Part shown: positions 38,163-46,732 of the stretch, in pieces
Layout: every line of letters begins with the position of its first letter
How positions within the stretch are numbered: the stretch's first letter is position 1
Assembly (NCBI RefSeq): GCF_900129295.1
Contig: NZ_FQUU01000016.1
Location: 34,551-98,550 of the forward strand
From: Flavisolibacter ginsengisoli DSM 18119
Lineage (GTDB): Bacteria; Bacteroidota; Bacteroidia; Chitinophagales; Chitinophagaceae
DNA: 64,000 nt
Direction: 5' to 3'
The notes under the pieces: generated by a model
Databases searched by the model: none
Told to the model about the DNA's origin: nothing
The model's input: only the letters and a program-made list of their open reading frames with translations
Made by a program: the position numbers and the translations under genes

Positions 38163-39605
38163 ATGGAAGTACAATTGGAAACTGCTAAAAATATTGTTGT
38201 AGAAGAAAAGTCATTTAAGAGATCATTGGGATTGCTGGATGCTACAATGATCGTGGCGGGTTCTATGATAGGCTCCGGGATCTTCATTGTAAGTGCAGAT
38301 ATTACCCGGAATGTTGGAAGTGCAGGCTGGTTAATAGCTGTTTGGCTGATAACGGGCTTCATGACCATCACTGCGGCTTTGAGTTATGGTGAGTTAAGTG
38401 GCATGTTCCCAAAGGCGGGAGGTCAATATGTGTACCTTAAAGAAGCGTATAATCCACTTGTGGGATTTTTATATGGATGGAGTTTTTTTGCCGTGATTCA
38501 AACGGCTACCATTGCAGCTGTTGGAGTGGCATTTGCCAAGTTTACTGCCTATTTGATTCCTCAATTAAGCGAGAACCTGGTTGCTATTGACCTTGGCTTC
38601 AGGACAATTTCTCCTGCTCAATTGCTTTCAATTGTAGTTATTGTTTTACTGACTTTTATTAATACAAAAGGCGTCAGGAATGGTAAGCTTATTCAAACAA
38701 CTTTTACACTCACCAAGCTATTGAGCCTTTTTGGTTTGATCGCTTTTGGATTGATCATGGCGAAGGGAGATATCTGGAAGGCCAACTGGACCGATGCCTG
38801 GAATCTTCATAAACTAGGTACTGATGGAACCATAGGTTCCTATACTACTGCTGCTGCTTTAGGTGCTATAGCTGCTGCAATGGTGGGTTCAATATTCAGT
38901 AGTGATGCATGGAATAACGTAACATTTATTGCTGCTGAAATAAAAAAGCCTTCAAGAAATATTGGTTTAAGCCTGTTCCTTGGCACTCTCGTGGTCACCA
39001 TAATTTATGTGACAGCAAATATTATGTACACCGATGTTTTACCCTTGCAGGAAATCGCTTCTGCAGATAAGGACAGGGTGGCCGTTGCCGCATCTCACGC
39101 CATTTTTGGAAATGCAGGAACAGTAGTGATAGCTCTTATGATCATGATCTCCACTTTTGGTTGTAATAATGGGCTTATACTTGCTGGTGCACGCGTATAT
39201 TATACTATGGCACAGGATGGCCTTTTCTTTAAGCAGGCTGGCCAATTAAATCGTAACTCAGTTCCGGCTATTGGTTTATGGATCCAATGCATTGCGGCGT
39301 GTTTATGGAGCTTAAGCGGAAGCTATGGTCAGCTACTCGATATGATATCATTCGTGGTGGTGGTATTTTATATGCTTACAATCATCGGTATTTTTATTCT
39401 GCGTAAAAAAAGGCCTGACCTTGAACGTCCTTATAAGGCTTTTGGATATCCGGTTATGCCTATACTTTACATAATGATGGGCCTGGCATTTTGTACCCTC
39501 CTGATCATCTATAAGCCTGAGTTTACCTGGCCAGGTTTGATCATTGTATTTCTTGGAATTCCTATTTATTTTGTTGCTTTGGCACGCCAAAACAAGGTCG
39601 CGTAA
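38163..39605 (+). CDS. APC family amino acid permease
   Basis: A 480-residue, roughly 12-helix inner-membrane transporter. The first helix (VAGSMIGSGIFIVSADITR) has the GSGIF substrate-binding motif of the APC superfamily. EIKKPSRNIGLSLFLGT matches the conserved loop. It looks like the LAT/CAT-type permeases of Bacteroidota (basic or neutral amino acids, specificity not readable). The ATG at 38163 is preferred over a TTG nine bases upstream. rfaE1 starts 7 bp after its stop, so the two are probably cotranscribed, although no functional link is evident. Confidence 0.9.
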   Translation: MEVQLETAKNIVVEEKSFKRSLGLLDATMIVAGSMIGSGIFIVSADITRNVGSAGWLIAVWLITGFMTITAALSYGELSGMFPKAGGQYVYLKEAYNPLVGFLYGWSFFAVIQTATIAAVGVAFAKFTAYLIPQLSENLVAIDLGFRTISPAQLLSIVVIVLLTFINTKGVRNGKLIQTTFTLTKLLSLFGLIAFGLIMAKGDIWKANWTDAWNLHKLGTDGTIGSYTTAAALGAIAAAMVGSIFSSDAWNNVTFIAAEIKKPSRNIGLSLFLGTLVVTIIYVTANIMYTDVLPLQEIASADKDRVAVAASHAIFGNAGTVVIALMIMISTFGCNNGLILAGARVYYTMAQDGLFFKQAGQLNRNSVPAIGLWIQCIAACLWSLSGSYGQLLDMISFVVVVFYMLTIIGIFILRKKRPDLERPYKAFGYPVMPILYIMMGLAFCTLLIIYKPEFTWPGLIIVFLGIPIYFVALARQNKVA

Positions 39606-39612
39606 AAAGTAT

Positions 39613-40605
39613 ATGGAAAAGTTTAAGGAACTATTTGAGCAATTTTCTTCGCTTAGAATCGGTGTCGTTGGTGATGTCATGCTGGACACATATATGTGGG
39701 GCCATGTGGAGCGTATATCTCCTGAAGCACCTGTTCCAATAGTTGCCATGGAAAAAAAGGAATACAGGATAGGAGGGGCAGGTAATGTAGCCCTGAATAT
39801 TCAGTCCCTGGGTGCTACTCCTTATGTATTGTCTGTGACAGGTGATGATGAAGACGCCCGGATGCTCATCAGGTTATTTGATGAACACCACATCAACACT
39901 CGATATTGCATCAAAAGCACTGACCGGATTACTACAAATAAGACACGTGTAATAAGTCGTAATCAGCAAATGATGCGATTAGATGCTGAGATCACACGGG
40001 ATCTTTGCCGGGAAGATGAAGTCAAACTGGTAGAGTTATTTCAGGATTTTGTCAGGGACGAAAAGCCTCATGTTGTCATATTGGAAGATTATAATAAGGG
40101 TGTGCTGTCTGAGGCTGTTATAAAGGTTATTATATCCATTTGTAAAAAGGAAGGTATAATCACGGCCGTTGACCCAAAGAGGAAAAACTTTTTCGATTAC
40201 AAGGGCGTTACCATTTTCAAACCCAATCTCAGGGAAGCTAAAGAAGCGCTCAATTTTTTATTTACTGATGTCAACTTTGAATTGTTGAAGGATATTCATA
40301 CCGAATTATCTCACCTGCTGCACCATAAAATTTCTTTTATCACACTTTCCGAAAAAGGAGTGTTTTATAACGATGAAGTATCCTCGGAGATTATACCATC
40401 TCATATTAGGGCTGTTGCGGATGTTTCAGGAGCTGGTGATACCGTCATTGCTGTTGCGGCTCTTGTTTATGCTGCTACAAAAAATGTTCGTTTGATGGCC
40501 GAGGTGGCTAATATTGCCGGGGGCCTGGTTTGCGAGGAAGTTGGTACTGTTGCCATCAATAAGGATCGGTTAATGCATGAATGTGAACTGCTTTTAAGTA
40601 ATTAA
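39613..40605 (+). CDS. rfaE1: D-glycero-beta-D-manno-heptose-7-phosphate kinase (PfkB family)
   Basis: The 330-residue kinase makes the heptose 1,7-bisphosphate used for the ADP-heptose of LPS core. PfkB signatures are GDVMLDTYMWG near the N-terminus, RIGGAGNVALNI and the ATP/anion-hole motif DVSGAGDTVIAVAAL. It matches the kinase half of HldE; the nucleotidyltransferase half is absent, so that step must be encoded elsewhere. I start it at ATG 39613 (MEKFKELF). The frame is open upstream, but those codons overlap the permease gene. Confidence 0.87.
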   Translation: MEKFKELFEQFSSLRIGVVGDVMLDTYMWGHVERISPEAPVPIVAMEKKEYRIGGAGNVALNIQSLGATPYVLSVTGDDEDARMLIRLFDEHHINTRYCIKSTDRITTNKTRVISRNQQMMRLDAEITRDLCREDEVKLVELFQDFVRDEKPHVVILEDYNKGVLSEAVIKVIISICKKEGIITAVDPKRKNFFDYKGVTIFKPNLREAKEALNFLFTDVNFELLKDIHTELSHLLHHKISFITLSEKGVFYNDEVSSEIIPSHIRAVADVSGAGDTVIAVAALVYAATKNVRLMAEVANIAGGLVCEEVGTVAINKDRLMHECELLLSN

Positions 40606-40679
40606 TCCTTTTATATATTAATAGTATAGAAGGGTCTGAAATTTGTTGGTGCTCTCTTACGCTTTTATAAATATTGCCT

Positions 40680-41627
40680 ATGCCTGGATATGCTCTTGCA
40701 TTGCACGGTGGTGCTGGTACTATTCTTCGTGAAGAGATGAATGAGGAATTGGAAAAAGCCTATCTCCATGCGCTGGAAGAGGCGCTTAATGTAGGTTATG
40801 CAATATTGGAGAGAGGCGGTTCAGCAATAGATGCAGTTACACAATGTTGTGTTGTGCTGGAAGACAATGTGCTATTCAATGCAGGAAAGGGTTCTGTATT
40901 TACAAATTCCGGCACCCATGAAATGGATGCATGCATAATGGATGGAAACTCTTTGAGGGCTGGGGCGGTAACCTGTGTACATGGTATCAGGAATCCAATC
41001 CTGCTGGCTGCAGAGATCATGCAGCATAGTGAGCATGTTTTTTTAAGTGGAAAAGGTGCAGTTGATTTTGCGCTGAGTAGAGGAATAGCAACTGTGCCTG
41101 AAGATTACTTTTTTACACAGTTTCGTTACGATCAATGGATGTCAGCCAGGGATCAGCAGGGTACATTCCTGGATCATAATAGCCAGGCTAAGGGAAACGC
41201 AATACCAAACAAAAAGTTTGGCACTGTAGGTGTCGTAGCACGCGATATTTCAGGGAATATAGCAGCTTCTACAAGTACAGGTGGCATGACTAATAAAAAT
41301 TATAACAGGATAGGTGATACTCCCGTCATAGGTAGTGGCACCTATGCCAATAATAAAACATGCGCCATTAGTTGCACTGGACATGGTGAAATATTTTTGC
41401 TGGCTGTAGCAGCTTATGATGTCAGTTGTTTAATGGAATACAGGGATTACTCTTTACAGCAAGCGATGGACTTGGTAGTTAATACCAAACTGGTGCAAAT
41501 GAAAGGAGAAGGAGGTATGATCGGCGTTGATGCAGATGGCAATATTAGTATGCAATTTAATTCATTAGGTATGTACCGTGCTGCCCGTAATAATGAAGGA
41601 TACCATGAAGTGGCTATATACAAGTAA
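40680..41627 (+). CDS. iaaA: Isoaspartyl peptidase/L-asparaginase (Ntn hydrolase)
   Basis: This 315-residue plant-type asparaginase precursor removes isoaspartyl dipeptides and/or hydrolyses asparagine. The alpha subunit begins with ALALHGGAGTI. The autocleavage site is the Gly-Thr in NKKFGTVGVVARD, where Thr becomes the N-terminal nucleophile of the beta subunit. The following STSTGGMTNK and IGSGTYANN form the substrate pocket. No signal peptide is present. I use the ATG at 40680; a TTG lies 6 bp upstream. It follows rfaE1 by 74 bp. Confidence 0.9.
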   Translation: MPGYALALHGGAGTILREEMNEELEKAYLHALEEALNVGYAILERGGSAIDAVTQCCVVLEDNVLFNAGKGSVFTNSGTHEMDACIMDGNSLRAGAVTCVHGIRNPILLAAEIMQHSEHVFLSGKGAVDFALSRGIATVPEDYFFTQFRYDQWMSARDQQGTFLDHNSQAKGNAIPNKKFGTVGVVARDISGNIAASTSTGGMTNKNYNRIGDTPVIGSGTYANNKTCAISCTGHGEIFLLAVAAYDVSCLMEYRDYSLQQAMDLVVNTKLVQMKGEGGMIGVDADGNISMQFNSLGMYRAARNNEGYHEVAIYK

Positions 41628-41827
41628 TCAAACGTTCAAATAAGAATATTAGTTAATTTTTCATTTGCCTTGGATTGATTTCCAGGCATATACCAACCTG
41701 AACACGGAAAATATAAATATTCCCGAATCCACCTGTTTTGTTTCTCTATGTCGCTCGCTTTTCCTTCTTTTGCGGTTAGATAGAGGTCATTAGTAAATAA
41801 GTTCTCTTGCCTTTTTAAAGAAAGCTC

Positions 41828-42514
41828 ATGAAAAAATATGCAGTTATAGTTGCTGGTGGAACAGGGAAAAGAATGGGCAGTTCAGTTCCAAAACAGTTTT
41901 TATTACTTAATGACAAACCTGTTCTTTATTATACTATCAAGACATTCCTGGAATCGTATGATGATCTACAGATAATCCTTGTATTACCTGAAGAACATGC
42001 AGATATGGGCAAAGAGATCATTGATGCCTATTTTGATTATGATCGGATATTGATTGGATTAGGGGGTGAAACACGCTTTCATTCAGTTCAAAATGGACTC
42101 AGGATGGTTGAAGGTGAGGCCATTGTTTTTGTTCATGATGCCGTGCGATGTCTTGTAAGCACAGATCTTATTCAACGATGCTTCGAGCATGCCTTGAAAA
42201 TGGGAAGTGCGGTGCCCGTAATTCATGCCCGTGACAGTATTCGTTTGTTAAATGAAGAAAAAAATGATAATGAAGTGCTGGACCGTAATCGAATAGTGCT
42301 GGTTCAAACACCACAAACCTTTCATAGCAAGATTTTGCTACCCGCCTTTGAAATAGACTATAAAGAACGATTCACCGATGAAGCCACGGTAGTAGAAGCA
42401 TATGGGTTAAAAATATCCCTGGTGGAAGGCGAAGAGAATAATATCAAGATCACCCGTCCTGTAGACTTACTTATTGCTGAAAGGATAATCGAAGAGGAAG
42501 CTTCTTTACAATAG
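41828..42514 (+). CDS. ispD: 2-C-methyl-D-erythritol 4-phosphate cytidylyltransferase
   Basis: The 228-residue enzyme makes CDP-methylerythritol in the MEP isoprenoid pathway. The N-terminal CTP-binding loop is VAGGTGKRMGSSVPKQFLLL, followed by the FVHDAVRCLVS signature and DEATVVEAYG and NIKITRPVDLLIAE at the C-terminus. Length is typical. About 200 bp of non-coding DNA precedes it, and it is followed by the duplicated promoter segment of the purine nucleoside phosphorylase gene. Confidence 0.95.
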   Translation: MKKYAVIVAGGTGKRMGSSVPKQFLLLNDKPVLYYTIKTFLESYDDLQIILVLPEEHADMGKEIIDAYFDYDRILIGLGGETRFHSVQNGLRMVEGEAIVFVHDAVRCLVSTDLIQRCFEHALKMGSAVPVIHARDSIRLLNEEKNDNEVLDRNRIVLVQTPQTFHSKILLPAFEIDYKERFTDEATVVEAYGLKISLVEGEENNIKITRPVDLLIAERIIEEEASLQ

Positions 42515-42612
42515 TTATTTTTCAAGTTACTTACAGGCGAAGCCGAATACTTAATATTTTGCACGGCTGGTTGTATAAGAGTATTCATTCAAAAAGACAC
42601 AGGTTATATTAT

Positions 42613-42764
42613 CCCGATCGCTATTTGAAACATTATGAATATTGTGTTTATATAAGAATTCATTTTCGCATGCTACGGCTATCTTTGCCCGATCGCTATT
42701 TGAAACATTATGAATATTGTGTTTATATAAGAATTCATTTTCGCATGCTACGGCTATCTTTGCC
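42613..42764 (+). repeat. Perfect tandem duplication (2 x 75 bp) carrying a promoter -7 element
   Basis: Bases 42613-42687 are repeated exactly at 42688-42762, plus two further matching bases. Each unit ends in TATCTTTG (42680-42687 and 42755-42762), a match to the Bacteroidota -7 element. Because 75 is a multiple of three, the repeat also creates a spurious open frame. Confidence 0.95.
42755..42762 (+). promoter_or_regulatory. -7 element immediately before the nucleoside phosphorylase ATG
   Basis: TATCTTTG ends 5 bp before the ATG at 42768. Transcription from it would start at or within a few bases of the start codon. The upstream copy (42680-42687) would add a 75-nt leader. I see no well-spaced TTG at -33 in either unit. 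Confidence 0.6.
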
Positions 42765-42767
42765 TGA

Positions 42768-43589
42768 ATGAATCATTTTGATAAAATTGTAGAATCCGCC
42801 AGCTTTCTGCAACAATACAATACAAATAAGCCCACTTCAGCCGTAATCTTAGGTAGTGGCTTGGGAGATTTCGTTCAGGAATTACAAATAGATAAGGAAA
42901 TACACTACAAGGAGATCCCGCATTTCCCTGTTTCTACAGTTAAAGGCCATCATGGAAAACTAATCTTTGGCTCTATTGCGGGCAAGCCTGTAATAGCCAT
43001 GGCAGGCCGGTTTCACTTCTATGAGGGCTATGATGTTTTGGATGTTATTTTCCCTATACGTGTATTAAAGCAATTGGGTGTGCAAACACTTTTTATTTCC
43101 AATGCAGCGGGTGGAGTGAATCCTTCCTTCAAGGTTGGCGACTTAATGATCATTACAGATCATATCAGTTTTGCGGCCAGGAATCCATTGATTGGTGAAA
43201 ATGACGAAAGACTTGGGCATCGCTTCCCCGACATGAGTGAACCATATAAAAAATCGCTTATTTCAAAAGCAAAGCAACTGGCTGGGCAACTGGATATCAA
43301 AGTACAGGAAGGCGTTTATTTTGGAGTGACTGGTCCCACTTTCGAAACACGTGCTGAATATAAAATGATCCACATATTGGGTGGTGATGCAGTGGGCATG
43401 AGCACAGTTCAGGAAGTGATAGCTGCCGTTCATGCCGGGATGGATGTATTTGCTATGAGTGTTATAACGGATATAGGCATACGGGAGGAAGACAACATAA
43501 TTACACATGAGGAAGTATTGCAGGCTGCTAAAGACGCTGAACCAAAATTCTCTGCACTTTTTAAAGAATTGATCGCTTCTATTAATTAA
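42768..43589 (+). CDS. punA: Purine-nucleoside phosphorylase
   Basis: The 273-residue trimeric-type PNP splits purine nucleosides with phosphate to base and ribose-1-phosphate. Signatures are the phosphate loop VILGSGLGDFV, HFPVSTVKGHHGKL, the MAGRFHFYEGYD segment, SNAAGGVNPSF and the purine-site region VGMSTVQEVIAAVHAGM. Length is normal. It is preceded by a duplicated promoter unit whose second copy ends 5 bp before the ATG, so a leaderless or near-leaderless mRNA is possible. The porin gene starts 9 bp after the stop. Confidence 0.95.
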   Translation: MNHFDKIVESASFLQQYNTNKPTSAVILGSGLGDFVQELQIDKEIHYKEIPHFPVSTVKGHHGKLIFGSIAGKPVIAMAGRFHFYEGYDVLDVIFPIRVLKQLGVQTLFISNAAGGVNPSFKVGDLMIITDHISFAARNPLIGENDERLGHRFPDMSEPYKKSLISKAKQLAGQLDIKVQEGVYFGVTGPTFETRAEYKMIHILGGDAVGMSTVQEVIAAVHAGMDVFAMSVITDIGIREEDNIITHEEVLQAAKDAEPKFSALFKELIASIN

Positions 43590-43598
43590 TACATCATC

Positions 43599-45656
43599 TT
43601 GAATAAGGCACTTGTTTATAAAGGTTTCATTTTGTTGCTGGTATCTATGTCATGTACATGGGCACAGGCACAAAGGCCAGGTGCCCTTGAAGGTATCACG
43701 CGGCGCATAGGCAACCTGGGAAATACCGGGGCTTCCGGTGGCCCCGGTGGAGACAGCCTTCGCAGCAGGAGTAAGGATGCTGAATCGCTTTCCTTAAATT
43801 ATTATTTTCTCGACTCCAGCCGTGCACACCATATTGATTCTTCCATTCTTGATTATACTAATTATTACCCCATTCCAGCCACTCATATTTACCTTGGCAA
43901 TACCGGTACTGCCACCCGATCTATTTTATATGCTCCCGATTTGAAGGCCGGCTTTGATCCGGGCTTTCATGCTTTTGATGTATACAAATTCAAGGTTGAA
44001 ACAGCCAGCTTATATAACACCACTAAGCCCTATACCCAGCTTTCTTATAATATTGCAACAAAGGCAGAGCAGATTATTGAATTATTGCTTGCACAAAACC
44101 TGAAGCCTTACTGGAGCGCGAGCTTCCAATACCGGATGATTGGAGCCCCTGGCACATTTCGAAATCAAAAGACCAGCCATAATAGTTACCAGTTCACCTC
44201 CTGGTACCAGGCTCCTTCAAAGAGATACAATAACTATTTCGTAATTGTTTCCAACAAATTACAATCGCAGGAAAGCGGGGGTATTCAGAACACAGATGAC
44301 CTGCATGATCCTATTTACGCTGCAGACAGGTACACCATCAAAACGTTCATTGGCGGTGATCCACGCTTTGCTACCAATTTTTTTAATACTACTATTTACA
44401 CTGGCAACAGGTATAACGAGACCAACTTTTTATTAAGACAGCAATATGATTTTGGAAAGAAGGACTCCCTGGTCACTGATTCCACGGTGATTCCATTGTT
44501 CTTTCCCCGTGTGCGGTTTGAACATACCATCAACTATGGCAAATACCGCTATATCTTCCAGGACCTCCCTGTGTCTTCAAATGACCAACGCAATAGCCCC
44601 GACTCAGCTTATTATGCAAGCAGGTATAACATCATTTTTCCTACTTCTGATAGTTTTATAAAGTTCCAGGATCAGTGGCGTGAAATATCCAACGATTTTT
44701 CGATATACCAGTTCCCCGATGTCAAAAACCTGCAGCAGTTCATCAAGGTTGGCGCTGAATTACAATTACTGAACGGTGAACTTAAAAGATCAAGATCACT
44801 TTATAATGTGATGGGCCATGGTGAATACCGCAACACTACAAAGAACCAGAAATGGGATATTGCAGCTTTTGGAAAATTATGGTTCAATGGTTATAATGCT
44901 GGTGATTACCATGCTTACATCAGTTTGCAGCGATTAATCAGTCCTAATATTGGAAGCTTACAGGTGGGCTTTGAAAACGTCAACCGTACGCCGCCATTTA
45001 TCTACAATGGCTCTAGTAACTTTTACCTGGATGATCCTGCTAAATCATTTACAAAGGAAAATACGGTGCATTTCTTCGGATCCGTATTTCAGCCAAAGCT
45101 CCGCATTCAGCTAAGTGCTGATTATTACCTTATCAGTAATTACCTGTACATCACTGATTTTTATAAGCTGCAGCAGGAAGCCACGCTTTTTAATGTACTG
45201 CGCATCAATGCTCTGAAAACTTTTAATATCGGTCGTCACTGGAAGTGGCATGCACAGGTTTACCTGCAACAAAAAACCGGTGCTGCGGACATTCATTTTC
45301 CAACTGTTTATACCCGCAACTTATTTGGTTATGAAGGCACTCTTGGCTTTCCACATCTAAATATCGCCTTTGGCACCGAGGTACGCTATCACACTCCATA
45401 TAAGGCAGATAATTACTCCCCTGTATTAGGACAGTTCTTTTACCAGGATTCCATAACCATAGATAATAACCCAAAGATTGATCTCTATCTCAATTTCCGC
45501 ATCCGGAGCTTTAAAGCTTTTTTGCGTTTTGAGAATCTCAATACGGCAACCACAATCAATGGGTTTAGTTTTACCAATAATGATTTTGCTGCGCCAGGTT
45601 ACCCAACCCCAGGTTTGATCACCAGATTTGGTATATACTGGAGCTTTATTAATTGA
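43599..45656 (+). CDS. Putative porin (Porin_10-like outer-membrane beta barrel)
   Basis: The 685-residue exported protein has a signal peptide cut near WAQAQ/RPG and a Gly-rich linker. Many amphipathic aromatic strands follow (for example YFLDSSRAHHIDSS, THIYLGNTGTATRSI, FRIRSFKAFLRFENLN), ending GLITRFGIYWSFIN. The layout resembles the Bacteroidota Porin_10 family. No ATG lies near the signal sequence; the start is TTG at 43599, nine bases after the PNP stop, so it is probably translated from the same mRNA. Substrate unknown. Confidence 0.8.
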   Translation: MNKALVYKGFILLLVSMSCTWAQAQRPGALEGITRRIGNLGNTGASGGPGGDSLRSRSKDAESLSLNYYFLDSSRAHHIDSSILDYTNYYPIPATHIYLGNTGTATRSILYAPDLKAGFDPGFHAFDVYKFKVETASLYNTTKPYTQLSYNIATKAEQIIELLLAQNLKPYWSASFQYRMIGAPGTFRNQKTSHNSYQFTSWYQAPSKRYNNYFVIVSNKLQSQESGGIQNTDDLHDPIYAADRYTIKTFIGGDPRFATNFFNTTIYTGNRYNETNFLLRQQYDFGKKDSLVTDSTVIPLFFPRVRFEHTINYGKYRYIFQDLPVSSNDQRNSPDSAYYASRYNIIFPTSDSFIKFQDQWREISNDFSIYQFPDVKNLQQFIKVGAELQLLNGELKRSRSLYNVMGHGEYRNTTKNQKWDIAAFGKLWFNGYNAGDYHAYISLQRLISPNIGSLQVGFENVNRTPPFIYNGSSNFYLDDPAKSFTKENTVHFFGSVFQPKLRIQLSADYYLISNYLYITDFYKLQQEATLFNVLRINALKTFNIGRHWKWHAQVYLQQKTGAADIHFPTVYTRNLFGYEGTLGFPHLNIAFGTEVRYHTPYKADNYSPVLGQFFYQDSITIDNNPKIDLYLNFRIRSFKAFLRFENLNTATTINGFSFTNNDFAAPGYPTPGLITRFGIYWSFIN

Positions 45657-45759
45657 TTATTAGTATATTATAAGATTAATGCAGTATTATGTGATAAAGG
45701 CAGATTTAACCTTTCCGCATTTTAAGTTCTGGGAAGGCTAAATTATCTTTACGATAGTA

Positions 45760-46140
45760 ATGAAAAAGCTACTGGTAGTCATATTGCTGTTTGTATATGC
45801 TGTAATGAGCACTGGCTTTGTTGTTAGCCTTCATTACTGTATGGACCAGTTGAATTCTGCCCAGTTTGGTGAAGCTACATCAGATAAATGTGACCGGTGT
45901 GGCATGCATAAGGAAGGGCATTGTTGTTGGGATGATATCAAAATTGTAAAAATTCAGACCTCGCATCTTACTCCAAATGCTACGATTGAGATCCCATCAC
46001 TGTCACCCGCTTTAGTAACACTATTTAGTAATGTAATAGTCCCGGTATTTAAAACGGGTCAATCTAATTTTCCCATTGCGCATAGTCCTCCTATAAATAA
46101 ACAGGATACATATCTTACCAATTGCGTTTTCCGTATTTAA
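45760..46140 (+). CDS. HYC_CC_PP-type small exported protein
   Basis: The 126-residue protein has an N-terminal hydrophobic segment (LLVVILLFVYAVMSTGFVV). It then has the three marks of the Bacteroidota HYC_CC_PP family: HYC in SLHYCMD, a Cys pair in GHCCWDD, and a late PP in HSPPINKQ. An additional CDRC motif gives a cysteine-rich stretch suited to metal binding. Function is not established. It stands directly upstream of an HMA-domain protein with a cysteine-rich tail, so a role in copper or other heavy-metal handling is a reasonable inference. A near-consensus -7 element (TATCTTTA, about 45743-45750) lies just upstream. Confidence 0.75.
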   Translation: MKKLLVVILLFVYAVMSTGFVVSLHYCMDQLNSAQFGEATSDKCDRCGMHKEGHCCWDDIKIVKIQTSHLTPNATIEIPSLSPALVTLFSNVIVPVFKTGQSNFPIAHSPPINKQDTYLTNCVFRI

Positions 46141-46213
46141 AATGAAGTCTTTTATTTTTAACCATTATATCCTTCACAACACAAATCAAATTATAAAATC
46201 AAAATCATTTAAA

Positions 46214-46684
46214 ATGAAAGCGCATAAATTCCTCTTACTTTCTTTCTTATTCCTTTGTTTTTCTTTTATGGCAGTAGCCCAAACCAAATCAGAGAAGTTT
46301 TCTGTTTCGGGTGAATGTGGTACCTGCAAAAAGAAAATTGAAAAAGCAGCAAAAGCTGCCGGTGCCAGTTATGCCATGTGGGACGTTGATTCCAAGGTGT
46401 TAACCGTAAAGTATAACAGTACTTCTTCCAATACAGCTAAGATCCAGCAGGCAGTTGCTAAAGCCGGCTATGATACTCCTAATTTCAAAGCAACTGAGGA
46501 AGATTATAATAAGCTTGATGGATGTTGCCAGTATGAAAGAACAGCTGCTACTGCTGCTACATCTTGTTGTGATGATAAAAAATGCGAAGATGCCAAATGC
46601 ATGAAGGATGGCAAGTGCGAAAAAGATATGAGCTGTTGCAAGGACAGCGGCTGCGACACTAAAGCCTGTTGTAAAAAATCCTGA
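46214..46684 (+). CDS. Exported heavy-metal-associated (HMA) domain protein with Cys-rich tail
   Basis: The 156-residue protein has a signal peptide (FLLLSFLFLCFSFMAVAQ). One HMA ferredoxin-like domain follows, with the CxxC metal site in SGECGTCKKKIEKA. After about residue 95 comes a tail with about a dozen cysteines (SCCDD, KCEDAKC, MSCCKDSGC, KACCKKS). HMA domains bind Cu(I), Zn(II) or similar ions; the tail looks metallothionein-like. I chose the ATG at 46214, where the signal peptide begins, although the frame is open 24 codons further up. It is likely cotranscribed with the HYC_CC_PP gene 73 bp upstream. Confidence 0.82.
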   Translation: MKAHKFLLLSFLFLCFSFMAVAQTKSEKFSVSGECGTCKKKIEKAAKAAGASYAMWDVDSKVLTVKYNSTSSNTAKIQQAVAKAGYDTPNFKATEEDYNKLDGCCQYERTAATAATSCCDDKKCEDAKCMKDGKCEKDMSCCKDSGCDTKACCKKS

Positions 46685-46694
46685 TAAATTTCTT

Positions 46695-46719
46695 AAGCCC
46701 CGCAGTTGCGGGGCTTTTT
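46695..46719 (+). terminator. Intrinsic terminator after the HMA gene
   Basis: AAGCCCCGC (46695-46703) pairs perfectly with GCGGGGCTT (46708-46716) around AGTT, then Ts. Confidence 0.92.
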
Positions 46720-46732
46720 AATTGCTTTGTGT

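Noticed and set aside
42559..42771. 70-codon plus-strand ORF with an internal duplication
   Set aside because: It exists only because the 75-bp promoter duplication is a multiple of three; its codons are promoter DNA and it runs into the PNP start.
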